Assembly (NCBI RefSeq): GCF_000282635.1
Contig: NZ_AKIW01000114.1
Span: 1-37,316 of the forward strand
From: Variovorax sp. CF313
Lineage (GTDB): Bacteria > Pseudomonadota > Gammaproteobacteria > Burkholderiales > Burkholderiaceae_C
Reading direction: 5' to 3'
Length of the DNA: 37,316 bases
Positions 16,229 through 23,544 of the stretch are shown here, piece after piece (the stretch's first letter is position 1; each line of letters starts with the position of its first letter). The notes beneath the pieces are model-generated. The model did not search any database. It had not been told where the DNA came from and saw nothing but the letters and a program-made list of their open reading frames with translations. Made by a program: the position numbers and the translations under genes.

Positions 16229-16567
16229 TCAGCTGCCGCTGCCCGACTTCACCATCGGCAGCGAGGTCGACTGCCCGATCGGCTCGGTGCCGGTCGCATG
16301 CGACGCCGCATAGGCGCCGGCCTGGACGTCGGCCACCGGCAGCGTCGAGTTCATGGCGGGTGCGCTGGTCGACTGGCCGACGGCTTCGGTGCCGCTCGGA
16401 CGGGCCGCGGCCATCGCGCCGGACTGGACTTCGGGATTCTCTGGCGAATTCATTTGCAGCGGATGGAAGTCCGAGCCATCGGTGGTCTCGGCCGATGCGG
16501 TGACGGCGCCCATCGCGGCCAGCGCAGCGAAGGAACCGACGGCGAGTAGCTTGAAAGAAATGCGCAT
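16229..16567 (-). CDS. Small secreted protein with an internal duplication
   Basis: 112 residues, no family recognised. MRISFKLLAVGSFAALAAMGAV is a Sec signal peptide with cleavage after ASA (about residue 27). The mature part contains two copies of a roughly 28-residue unit: VQSGAMAAARPSGTEAVGQS and following, then VQAGAYAASHATGTEPIGQS and following, sharing the pattern VQxGAxAAxxxxGTExxGQSTS. It is small, polar and free of cysteine, so probably periplasmic or secreted. AGGAGAG lies about 8 bases before the ATG at 16567. It is downstream of and on the same strand as a two-component system, and its promoter region carries three 11-bp-phased heptamers (16669-16697), so it is likely a target of that system. 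Confidence 0.8.
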   Translation of the reverse strand: MRISFKLLAVGSFAALAAMGAVTASAETTDGSDFHPLQMNSPENPEVQSGAMAAARPSGTEAVGQSTSAPAMNSTLPVADVQAGAYAASHATGTEPIGQSTSLPMVKSGSGS

Positions 16568-16641
16568 GACTTGCTCTCCTGAGGACAGGTTGTCTCCGGT
16601 CACCCGGCACGCGCGAACTGCGCGTGGCAGGACCTGAACGC

Positions 16642-16697
16642 ACTCTAGGCAGCCAGACTGAGGCGAAGGTGAGCGATGTGTTAGCGGCGCGTGAGCG
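16642..16697 (-). promoter_or_regulatory. Three-heptamer response-regulator operator and promoter
   Basis: On the plus strand, GTGAGCG (16669-16675), GTTAGCG (16680-16686) and GTGAGCG (16691-16697) start exactly 11 bases apart; a degenerate fourth copy (CTGAGGC, 16658-16664) keeps the same phase. Tandem 7-bp direct repeats with 4-base spacers are what PhoB/OmpR-family winged-helix response regulators bind. Read leftward, a TAGAGT -10-like element (16642-16647) follows 21 bases after the last perfect repeat, so the repeats would overlap the -35 region, as in activator-dependent promoters. The target would be the small secreted gene at 16229; the likely regulator is the response regulator at 18118. 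Confidence 0.55.
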
Positions 16698-16709
16698 ATG
16701 CGCTGCCCG

Positions 16710-18089
16710 CTACGCCGCCGCCGAGGGCAGATGCACGCGCGCCATCAGCCCTGGCCCATCGGCGCGATTGCACAGCTCGATGCGCAGGCCGTGCCGCTCG
16801 GCCGCCGTGCGCGCGATCGCGAGCCCCAGCCCGCTGCCGCCTGCCACGGCGCCCGGCACGCGGAAGAAACGGTCGAACACGCGGCCGATCGCGGCCGGCG
16901 GAATGCCCGGGCCGTTGTCCAGCACGTCGACCACCGCGTGGCCTTCGGCCTCGTGCAGCTTCACGTCGACCACGCCGCCTTCGGGCGCATAGCGCAGCGC
17001 GTTGTCGATGAGGTTGTCGAACACGCTGCGCAGCTCGGCCGCGGGCGCGAACACCACCGCGGCGATGCTGCCCTCGAAGCCGATGTCCACGCGCCGCGCA
17101 TCGGCCAGCACCATCAGCTGGCTCACGCTTTCGCGCAGCAGCACCTCGACGTCGACGCGCTCGCGCGCATCGCCGCCCTGCGGCGCGTCCTGCCGCGAGA
17201 GGTGCAGCAGCTGCTCGATCAGGTGCTGCGCGCGCGTGACGCCGGCTTCGAGCTGGTTGAAGCGCTCGGTGGCCTCGCCGGCCGGCACGTGCGCGCGCAG
17301 GTTCTCGATCTGCAGGCCGATGGCGGCCATCGGCGTGCGCAGCTCGTGGGCCGCGTCCTGCACGAAGCGCCGCTGCGTGGCGAAGGCGCTGCGCACGCGC
17401 GACAGCAGGTTGTTGAAGGCGCCCACCAGCGGCGCGATCTCGTCAGGCACGCGCGCCAGCGAGAGCTCGGTGGGACTGCGTTCATCCTGCGAGGCCACGT
17501 CGCGCGCCACTGCGCGCAGCGAGCGCGAGGCGGCCGACACGATGATCCACAGAATCAGCAGCGCCAGCGGCAGCAGCAGCGTGATCGGCAGGCCTTCGAG
17601 CAGCGCGCGGCGCAGGGCGCGGCGGCGGCGGTAGTCCTCGTTCTGCAGCACCTGCACGCGCGGCTGGTCGGCGCGCGTGCCGGGCGGCGCGGTGAACACG
17701 CGCCAGGCGGAACCCGCGTGCGTACCGGTGTTCACGTCGCCGAAGCCGGGCTGGGCCTGCAAGGGCACCGCGAGCACGGGCCATGAGGTGGCGCGCAGCG
17801 TGTGGCCGTCAGCGCTCCAGATCTGCACGATGAAAGCGCCGCGCGAGAAGGCCGCCTCGCCGTTCATCGGGCGCGGCAGCTTCGCCGGATCGCTGCCCGC
17901 GTACGACTCGGCCACGAGGCGCATCTGTTCGTCCAGCGCGTTGTGCACGAGGTTGCCGTAGGCCACGAACGAGAACCACGCCGTGAGCATCGCCGCACCC
18001 AGGTGCAGCGTGACGAGCCACAGCAGCAGCTGCGTGCGCAGCGAACGCGGCCGCCACCAGCGGCCGGTGCCGCGCGAAGCTCCGTTCAT
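16710..18089 (-). CDS. Sensor histidine kinase (QseC/TctE-like)
   Basis: 459 residues. Inner-membrane kinase that autophosphorylates and passes phosphate to the adjacent response regulator. Seen: N-terminal transmembrane helix (LLLWLVTLHLGAAMLTAWF), a short periplasmic sensor domain of about 110 residues, a second helix (ITLLLPLALLILWIIVSAA), then HisKA with phospho-acceptor His248 (DAAHELRTPM), N box FDNLIDNALRYAP, G1 DNGPGIP and G2 GGSGLGLAIA. The signal is not evident; QseC and TctE relatives sense hormones, metals or tricarboxylates. The start ATG 18089 lies 28 bases after the regulator stop. The usual regulator-then-kinase order is kept, suggesting one operon. Confidence 0.93.
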   Translation of the reverse strand: MNGASRGTGRWWRPRSLRTQLLLWLVTLHLGAAMLTAWFSFVAYGNLVHNALDEQMRLVAESYAGSDPAKLPRPMNGEAAFSRGAFIVQIWSADGHTLRATSWPVLAVPLQAQPGFGDVNTGTHAGSAWRVFTAPPGTRADQPRVQVLQNEDYRRRRALRRALLEGLPITLLLPLALLILWIIVSAASRSLRAVARDVASQDERSPTELSLARVPDEIAPLVGAFNNLLSRVRSAFATQRRFVQDAAHELRTPMAAIGLQIENLRAHVPAGEATERFNQLEAGVTRAQHLIEQLLHLSRQDAPQGGDARERVDVEVLLRESVSQLMVLADARRVDIGFEGSIAAVVFAPAAELRSVFDNLIDNALRYAPEGGVVDVKLHEAEGHAVVDVLDNGPGIPPAAIGRVFDRFFRVPGAVAGGSGLGLAIARTAAERHGLRIELCNRADGPGLMARVHLPSAAA

Positions 18090-18117
18090 TGGCAGGGCAG
18101 CCTGGGGGCGAGCATCA

Positions 18118-18774
18118 TCATGCCGCGACGCGCCAGCCGAGCCCGCGTACGTTGCGGATCGATTCGGCGCCGAGCTTGCGGCGCATGCCGTGGATGAGCA
18201 CGTCGATCGCGTTGCTCGTGACTTCCTCGCCCCAGCCGTAGATGCGGTTCTCGAGCTGCTCGCGCGAAAGGATGGCGCCGGGCCGCTCCAGCAGCGCGTG
18301 CAGCAGGGCGAACTCGCGCGCGGTGAGTGCCTCGCGCGCACCGTTGGCCACCACTTCGCGCGTGGTGAGGTCGAGCTGCAATGCACCGCTGCCGACCAGC
18401 GAATGCGCCGCGCCGTCGCGGCGCCGCACCACGGCGCGCATGCGCGCGAGCAGCTCGCGGAACTCGAAGGGCTTGAGCAGGTAGTCGTCGGCGCCGAGGT
18501 CGAGGCTGTGGATGCGGTCATCGAGGCCGTCGCGCGCCGTGAGCACCAGCACCGGGGTGGCGTCGCCGCGTTCGCGCGCGCGGCGCAGCACTTCGGTGCC
18601 GTCGTGCTTCGGCAGCCCGAGGTCGAGCAGCACGCAGGTGTAGCCGCCGTCGCCGAGCGCGCTCTGCGCCAGTTCGCCGTCGCGCACCCAGTCCGCGGAC
18701 CAGCCCGCGCCCTCGAGCGCCTGCTTCAGGCTGCGCCCGATCATTTCATCGTCTTCCACCAACAGCACGCGCAT
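18118..18774 (-). CDS. OmpR/PhoB-family response regulator (QseB/TctD-like)
   Basis: 218 residues. Receiver domain with acidic pocket LLVEDDE (residues 4-10), phospho-acceptor Asp51 (CVLLDLGLPKHDG) and the conserved Lys of DYLLKPF, followed by a winged-helix DNA-binding domain ending SNAIDVLIHGMRRKLG and VRGLGWRVAA. Length is typical for the QseB/PmrA subgroup. The ATG at 18774 starts MRVLLVEDDE directly. It precedes the kinase gene. Members of this family bind direct repeats at an 11-bp period; such repeats occur upstream of the secreted gene at 16229 but not in the 85 bases upstream of this gene, so autoregulation is not supported. Confidence 0.95.
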   Translation of the reverse strand: MRVLLVEDDEMIGRSLKQALEGAGWSADWVRDGELAQSALGDGGYTCVLLDLGLPKHDGTEVLRRARERGDATPVLVLTARDGLDDRIHSLDLGADDYLLKPFEFRELLARMRAVVRRRDGAAHSLVGSGALQLDLTTREVVANGAREALTAREFALLHALLERPGAILSREQLENRIYGWGEEVTSNAIDVLIHGMRRKLGAESIRNVRGLGWRVAA

Positions 18775-18828
18775 CGCGGCAACTCCTTCGGCCGCAAGGT
18801 AGCACGCGACCGGGATGATCGGAAGAGC

Positions 18829-18844
18829 CTGCGCCGCGGCGCAG
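18829..18844. repeat. Perfect 16-bp GC palindrome
   Basis: CTGCGCCGCGGCGCAG, fully self-complementary, lies between the winged-helix gene stop (18860) and the response regulator start (18774). CTGCGCC recurs just upstream on the minus strand, so alternative hairpins are possible. It could act as a transcription stop signal for the upstream gene or as a protein site; no U-run follows. Confidence 0.3.
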
Positions 18845-18859
18845 CGTAGTGGCGCAGAG

Positions 18860-19987
18860 TTACGTGGGACTTAAGGGCCCGCGCACGGCATGGCGTTCGC
18901 CCTCGCCGTCGGAGGTGAAGGCCAGCAGCTCCAGGGCCTCTTCCTCCACACCGAGACGGTCGGCCTTGGACCAGCGCGTGAACGGCTCCAGCACCACGGT
19001 CGCGGTGTTCTTCGCGCGCTCGATCTTCCAGACACCCGCCACGAACCCATCGAGCAGCACCGTGCCGCGCACGATGCCGTTGACGGTGAACACGCGGGCC
19101 CGGTGCACTTCGCTCAGCACGCGGCTGCGGTCGGCGTGCGCAAGCAGCAGGCTGTCCCACTCGGCCACGAGGCGCGGCGGCGCGGGCGTGTCGGGGTCGG
19201 GGCGCGGCGCGCGGGGCAGGTCGAACAGCTCCTGCCCGCCTTCGCCGACGAACACGCGCAGCTGCGGCCGCAGGCGCTCGGCCACCGCCTTCCAGCCCGT
19301 GAGGCCCGACCATGCGCCAGCATCGGCCAGCGTGGCGGGACCAAAGGCGCCGAGGTAGCGCAGCAGCAGATCGTCCTGCGTGGCCCGGGGTGCCTCGACG
19401 CTGCCCAGCCAGTCGCCCAGGGGCTGCAGCAATGCACTCTGGTGCGAGTTCCAGCTGCCGGCCGGCGGCAGGTGCACCAGCGGCAGGTTGTTGCGGATCA
19501 GCGCGGCGAGCGAGGCGGTCTCGCGGCCCTTCCATCGCATGCCGAGGGCCTGGCCGAGTTCGGCGCTGGTGTGCGGTTTCTCGCCGAGCAGCGCGCGCCC
19601 CGCCGCCACCACCGCCTCGCGGTCGAGGCCTTCGAGCGCGCGCTTGTGGTTGCCAAGCAGGCCGCGCTGATGCACCGGCTCCAGCAGCGGACGCCATGCC
19701 AGCGCATCGTGCGCGGTCATCAGGTGCAGGGTGGAGCGCATCGTCGACATGCGCACGATGCGGCGCCTGCGCATTGCCTCGGTCAGCTGCTCGCGCTCGA
19801 AGCCTTCGAGCCGGCTCCAGAGGCCGATGTAGGGCGGGTTGGGTGCCTGTGCCTGCAGCCCGGCAAGCCGTTCGACGGCCTGCACCGCCGTGAGCTTGCG
19901 CCGCGCCAGCAGCATCTGCCGTGCCAGCGTGGCGCGGTTCAGCGCCCGCAGGCTCAGAACTTCTCGTGCGGTCCGAGGTAGCGCCAT
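18860..19987 (-). CDS. Winged-helix DNA-binding domain protein (HTH_42 family)
   Basis: 375 residues of the HTH_42 family (PF06224, YcaQ-like), known as DNA-binding proteins with stacked winged-helix domains; some relatives are DNA glycosylases such as AlkX/YcaQ. Seen: the family start LSLRALNRATLARQMLL, LAGLQAQAPNPPYIGLWSRL, RRIVRMSTMRSTLHLMTA and, later, LPPAGSWNSH and LLRYLGAFGPATLADAGAWSG. A QAQ-type sequence is seen, but I cannot say whether the catalytic residues needed for glycosylase activity are kept. Start ATG 19987 overlaps the end of the pseudouridine synthase gene by 34 bases, which implies coupling. An earlier start in the same frame would lie deep inside the synthase and was not used. 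Confidence 0.85.
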   Translation of the reverse strand: MALPRTAREVLSLRALNRATLARQMLLARRKLTAVQAVERLAGLQAQAPNPPYIGLWSRLEGFEREQLTEAMRRRRIVRMSTMRSTLHLMTAHDALAWRPLLEPVHQRGLLGNHKRALEGLDREAVVAAGRALLGEKPHTSAELGQALGMRWKGRETASLAALIRNNLPLVHLPPAGSWNSHQSALLQPLGDWLGSVEAPRATQDDLLLRYLGAFGPATLADAGAWSGLTGWKAVAERLRPQLRVFVGEGGQELFDLPRAPRPDPDTPAPPRLVAEWDSLLLAHADRSRVLSEVHRARVFTVNGIVRGTVLLDGFVAGVWKIERAKNTATVVLEPFTRWSKADRLGVEEEALELLAFTSDGEGERHAVRGPLSPT

Positions 19988-20787
19988 TGCCCCAGCGGCA
20001 GGTTGCCAAGCATCACCTTGCCGATGCGCACGCGCTTCAGCCCCACCACCTTCAGGCCGACCAGCTCGCACATGCGGCGGATCTGCCGCTTCTTGCCTTC
20101 GGTGAGCACGAAGCGCAGCTGCTCGGGGTTCTGCCATTCGACCCGCGCCGGCTTCAGCGCCTGGCCGTCGAGGCTCAGACCGTGGCGCAGCTTCGCCAGC
20201 ATGGCCGGTGGAAAGACCGCCTGCACGTTGGTGGTGACGGGATCGTCGTCGTCCATGCGCACCAGCTGGCCCGTGGGCGCGGGCTGACCCAGGCCGTGGT
20301 AGGCCACGCGCACGAGGTATTCCTTCTCCATCACCGAGTCTTCGCCGATCAGCTGGCGCGCGATGCGGCCGTCCTGCGTCATGACCAGCAGGCCGATGGA
20401 GTCGATGTCGAGCCGCCCGCACGGCGCGAGGCCGCGCAGCTGCTGCGGGCTGAAGAAGAAACGCGCGTTGTCGTCGGCCCAGCGGTTCTGCGGCGTGAAC
20501 AGCGTGACCGCGGGCTCGTGGCCGTCTTCGGCCTGCCCGCTCACGTAGCCGATGGGCTTGTTGATGAGGATGGTGACCTGGTTGGCCTGCTGGCCCCTGG
20601 CCGCCTTGTCGATCTCGATGCGGTCGGACGGCACGACCTTCACGCCCATCTCGGCCGGCTTGCCGTTGACCTTCACCCAGCCGTTGGCGATCCATTCGTC
20701 GGCCTCGCGGCGCGAGCACATTTTCAGTTCGGCCATGCGCTTGTTGAGGCGCACGGCACCAGTGGGGGAAGTGGAGGGCTCGGTCAT
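19954..20787 (-). CDS. RluF/RluB-type 23S rRNA pseudouridine synthase
   Basis: 277 residues of the RsuA/RluB/E/F family. Modifies uridine to pseudouridine in rRNA. Seen: N-terminal S4 RNA-binding domain (VRLNKRMAELKMCSRREADE), VTILINKPIGYVSG, the catalytic motif GRLDIDSIGLL with Asp127, and C-terminal LTEGKKRQIRRMCELVGLKV. The pattern resembles RluF more than RsuA, though the exact target base cannot be fixed from sequence alone. Divergent from the nadM-Nudix gene; its last 34 bases overlap the winged-helix gene. Confidence 0.93.
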   Translation of the reverse strand: MTEPSTSPTGAVRLNKRMAELKMCSRREADEWIANGWVKVNGKPAEMGVKVVPSDRIEIDKAARGQQANQVTILINKPIGYVSGQAEDGHEPAVTLFTPQNRWADDNARFFFSPQQLRGLAPCGRLDIDSIGLLVMTQDGRIARQLIGEDSVMEKEYLVRVAYHGLGQPAPTGQLVRMDDDDPVTTNVQAVFPPAMLAKLRHGLSLDGQALKPARVEWQNPEQLRFVLTEGKKRQIRRMCELVGLKVVGLKRVRIGKVMLGNLPLGQWRYLGPHEKF

Positions 20788-20795
20788 CGGAAGGC

Positions 20796-20825
20796 TTGAT
20801 CAATGTGCGGCACCGATGCTATCCT
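20796..20825 (+). promoter_or_regulatory. Candidate promoter for the NAD salvage genes
   Basis: TTGATC, an 18-base spacer and TATCCT, four-of-six matches to both sigma-70 boxes. A start near 20832 gives a leader of about 40 bases before the GTG at 20871. It overlaps an in-frame TTG at 20796 that would otherwise be a possible start, which argues for the GTG. Confidence 0.38.
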
Positions 20826-20870
20826 GAACGCAAGCGCGAGTTGATCGCGCCCTTTTTGGGGGATTCCCAA

Positions 20871-21941
20871 GTGAGCACACGCAAGTTTCAATACGCCATC
20901 GTTATCGGGCGTTTCCAGCCCGTCCATTTCGGACATCAACGACTCATCGAAGAAGGCCTTCGCGCCGCCGATCGGGTCATCGTGGTGGTCGGCTCCGACC
21001 GCAAGCCACGCAGCGTCAAGAACCCCTTCACCTTCGACGAGCGCGAACGCATGGTGCGCGCCTGCCTGCGCGGCACCGAGCAGATGCGCGTGAGCGTGGT
21101 GGGCGTGGGCGATTCGCCCTACAACGACCAGATCTGGATCGCGTCGATCCAGTCGGCGGTCGAGCGGCTCATCACGCAGGACGGCCACGTGCCGGCCAAG
21201 GCCAGGGTTGCACTGGTGGGCCACCTGAAGGACGCATCGAGCTACTACCTGAAGCTCTTCCCGCACTGGGAATTCGCCGGCCAGAACAGCGTGGAGAGCC
21301 TCAACGCCACCGACGTGCGCAGCCTCTACTTCGACCCCGAGAACCGCGGCCAGCTGGCACGCGCCGACCTGCCCGACGGCACCGCGGCCTTCCTCGAGCA
21401 GTTCTCGAACACCGCCGACTACGCCGAGCTTTGCGAAGAGCGCGCGTTCCTCGCCGACTATCGCGACAAGTACCGCTATGCGGGCAGCAGCTTTCCGCCG
21501 ATCTACACCACGGTCGACGCGATCGTGGTCGAGGCCGGCCACATTCTGCTCGTGCAGCGCAAGTTCCATCCCGGCAAGGGCACCTGGGCGCTGCCCGGCG
21601 GCTTCGTCGGCCAGCACGAGCGCCTGCAGGACGCGGCCATCCGCGAGCTGAAGGAAGAAACCCGGATCAAGGTGCCCGTGCCCGTGCTCAACGGCAGCAT
21701 GAAGGCCAGCCACGTGTTCGACGCGCCCGACCGCTCGCAGCGCGGGCGCACCATCACGCATGGCTTCTTCTTCGAGCTGGCGCACAACCAGTGGACGGGC
21801 CTGTCGGAGGTGCGCGCCGACGACGATGCGGCCGAGGTGCGCTGGGTGCCCATCGCCGAGTTCCTCGACATGCAGGAGCGCATCTACGAAGACCACTTCT
21901 TCATCGCGAATCATTTTTTGGGTGGCCTGGGCAAGAACTGA
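20871..21941 (+). CDS. nadM: Bifunctional NMN adenylyltransferase / Nudix hydrolase
   Basis: 356 residues. The N-terminal nucleotidyltransferase half joins NMN to ATP to give NAD+; its GRFQPVHFGHQRL motif (residues 13-25, HxGH-type His19 and His22) and KNPFTFDERERM are clear. The C-terminal Nudix half (ADP-ribose pyrophosphatase type) carries a Nudix box at 244-266: GFVGQHE, seven residues, then RELKEETRI. The catalytic glutamates are present but the consensus Gly is Arg265. This two-domain enzyme is known from cyanobacteria and Francisella. GTG 20871 is preferred: it follows a purine-rich GGGGGA and puts the nucleotidyltransferase strand at residue 7. It lies 67 bases before nadV, which makes its substrate, so the pair forms a salvage pathway. 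Confidence 0.93.
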   Translation: MSTRKFQYAIVIGRFQPVHFGHQRLIEEGLRAADRVIVVVGSDRKPRSVKNPFTFDERERMVRACLRGTEQMRVSVVGVGDSPYNDQIWIASIQSAVERLITQDGHVPAKARVALVGHLKDASSYYLKLFPHWEFAGQNSVESLNATDVRSLYFDPENRGQLARADLPDGTAAFLEQFSNTADYAELCEERAFLADYRDKYRYAGSSFPPIYTTVDAIVVEAGHILLVQRKFHPGKGTWALPGGFVGQHERLQDAAIRELKEETRIKVPVPVLNGSMKASHVFDAPDRSQRGRTITHGFFFELAHNQWTGLSEVRADDDAAEVRWVPIAEFLDMQERIYEDHFFIANHFLGGLGKN

Positions 21942-22008
21942 ACGGCCAGGCTTTGTCAGCAAGAACGGCCCCGGTTGACGGGCGCCACAGTGAAAGGAGC
22001 TTTCACAC

Positions 22009-23454
22009 ATGAACCGCAATCTCACCTCCACGCCCCTGGGCAACAACCTGCTGCTTCGCACCGACTCCTACAAGGTGTCGCACTGGATGCAGTACCCGCC
22101 CGGCACGCAGACGGTGTACAGCTACATCGAATCGCGCGGCGGCATCTTCAGCCACTCCCTCTTCTTCGGCCTGCAGGCCTACCTGCGCGAATACCTGCAG
22201 ACGCCCGTGACGCTGGCCGACGTGGAGGAAGCCGCAGCACTCATGGCCGTGCACGGCGAGCCCTTCAACCGCGAAGGCTGGCTGCGCCTGATCGAGAAGC
22301 ATGGCGGGCTGATGCCGGTGCGCATCCGCGCGGTGCCCGAGGGCAGCGTGCTGCCGGTGCACAACGTGCTCGCGACCATCGAGAACACCGACCCCGAGTT
22401 CTTCTGGGTCACGAGCTTTCTCGAGACCGAGTTGCTGCGCGCCATCTGGTATCCGACCACGGTGGCAACCCTCTCGGCCGCCGCGCGCACCACGCTGCTG
22501 CGGTACCTCGAAGCGACCTGCGACGACCCGCAAGGGCAGATCGCCTTCAGGCTGCACGATTTCGGCGCGCGCGGCGTGTCGAGCCTCGAATCGGCCGCGC
22601 TCGGCGGCATGGCCCACCTGGTGAACTTCATGGGCACCGACACGCTGGCCGCGCTGGTGGCCGCGCGCCGATACTACGACTGCGACGTGGCGGGCTTCTC
22701 GATTCCAGCCGCGGAACACAGCACCATCACGGGCTGGGGCCGGGAGCACGAAGCCGACGCGTACAGCAACATGGTCGACCAGTTCGGCAAGCCCGGCGCG
22801 ACCTTCGCGGTGGTGAGCGACAGCTACGACATCTTCAACGCCTGCGCGCGCATCTGGGGCGGCGAGCTGAAGGCAAAGGTGGTGGCTTCGGGCGCGACGC
22901 TGGTGGTGCGGCCCGACTCGGGCGACCCGGCCGAGACCACGCTCAAGGTGGCGCAGATCCTGGCCGAGCGCTTCGGCACGACGACCAATGCCAAGGGCTT
23001 TCGCGTGCTGAACAACGTGCGCATCATCCAGGGCGATGGCGTGAACCTCGACTCGCTGCGGCTGTGCCTGTCGAACTTCTTCCACAACGGCTTCTCGACG
23101 GAGAACATCTCCTTCGGCATGGGCGGCGGGCTGTTGCAGCAGGTCAACCGCGACACGATGCAGTGGGCAATGAAGTCCTCGGCCATGCAGGTGAACGGCG
23201 AGTGGCGCGACGTGTACAAGTCGCCGGTGGGCGATGTGGGCAAGGCCTCGAAGAAGGGACGGCTCGCGCTGGTGAAGAACGTGCGCGGCGAGGTGCAGAC
23301 ATTGCGCGAAGAGGCACTCTCGGCGGGGCAGAGCGATCTGCTGCAGACGGTGTTCGAGAACGGTCGCATCGTCGAGAGCACTACGTTTGAGGCTGTTCGG
23401 GAGCGGGCGGCCATTGGGGTGAATCAGTTCATTACCTCTCGGGCGCCGCTCTGA
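22009..23454 (+). CDS. nadV: Nicotinamide phosphoribosyltransferase
   Basis: 481 residues. Converts nicotinamide and phosphoribosyl pyrophosphate to nicotinamide mononucleotide (NMN) in the cytoplasm, feeding the NadM enzyme encoded just upstream. Seen: N-terminal NNLLLRTDSYKVSHWMQYPP, RLHDFGARGVSSLESAALGG with the Asp that in human NAMPT favours nicotinamide over nicotinate, NFMGTDTLAAL, and the catalytic EHSTITGWG with the phosphorylated-His position. Length is close to animal NAMPT (491). AAGGAG precedes the ATG at a good distance. Possession of this gene means nicotinamide is used in one step without deamidation to nicotinate. Confidence 0.95.
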   Translation: MNRNLTSTPLGNNLLLRTDSYKVSHWMQYPPGTQTVYSYIESRGGIFSHSLFFGLQAYLREYLQTPVTLADVEEAAALMAVHGEPFNREGWLRLIEKHGGLMPVRIRAVPEGSVLPVHNVLATIENTDPEFFWVTSFLETELLRAIWYPTTVATLSAAARTTLLRYLEATCDDPQGQIAFRLHDFGARGVSSLESAALGGMAHLVNFMGTDTLAALVAARRYYDCDVAGFSIPAAEHSTITGWGREHEADAYSNMVDQFGKPGATFAVVSDSYDIFNACARIWGGELKAKVVASGATLVVRPDSGDPAETTLKVAQILAERFGTTTNAKGFRVLNNVRIIQGDGVNLDSLRLCLSNFFHNGFSTENISFGMGGGLLQQVNRDTMQWAMKSSAMQVNGEWRDVYKSPVGDVGKASKKGRLALVKNVRGEVQTLREEALSAGQSDLLQTVFENGRIVESTTFEAVRERAAIGVNQFITSRAPL

Positions 23455-23459
23455 GGCGC

Positions 23460-23494
23460 GGTCTTTCGGGGCGTGTGCACAGGCCCCAAAGACC
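23460..23494 (+). terminator. Long hairpin downstream of nadV
   Basis: GGTCTTT-C-GGGGC pairs with GCCCC-AAAGACC: 12 base pairs with a single bulged C and a 10-base loop, 5 bases after the nadV stop. No T-run follows, so it may be a processing or barrier hairpin rather than a classic intrinsic terminator. Confidence 0.45.
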
Positions 23495-23544
23495 GCAGCA
23501 AGTGCCACAAGGCATCGCCATAATCCGCGCAACTTCCGGATTTC

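Noticed and set aside
20796..20870. TTG at 20796 as the nadM start
   Set aside because: It overlaps a better promoter candidate, adds residues without family character, and the GTG at 20871 has a purine-rich ribosome-binding sequence.
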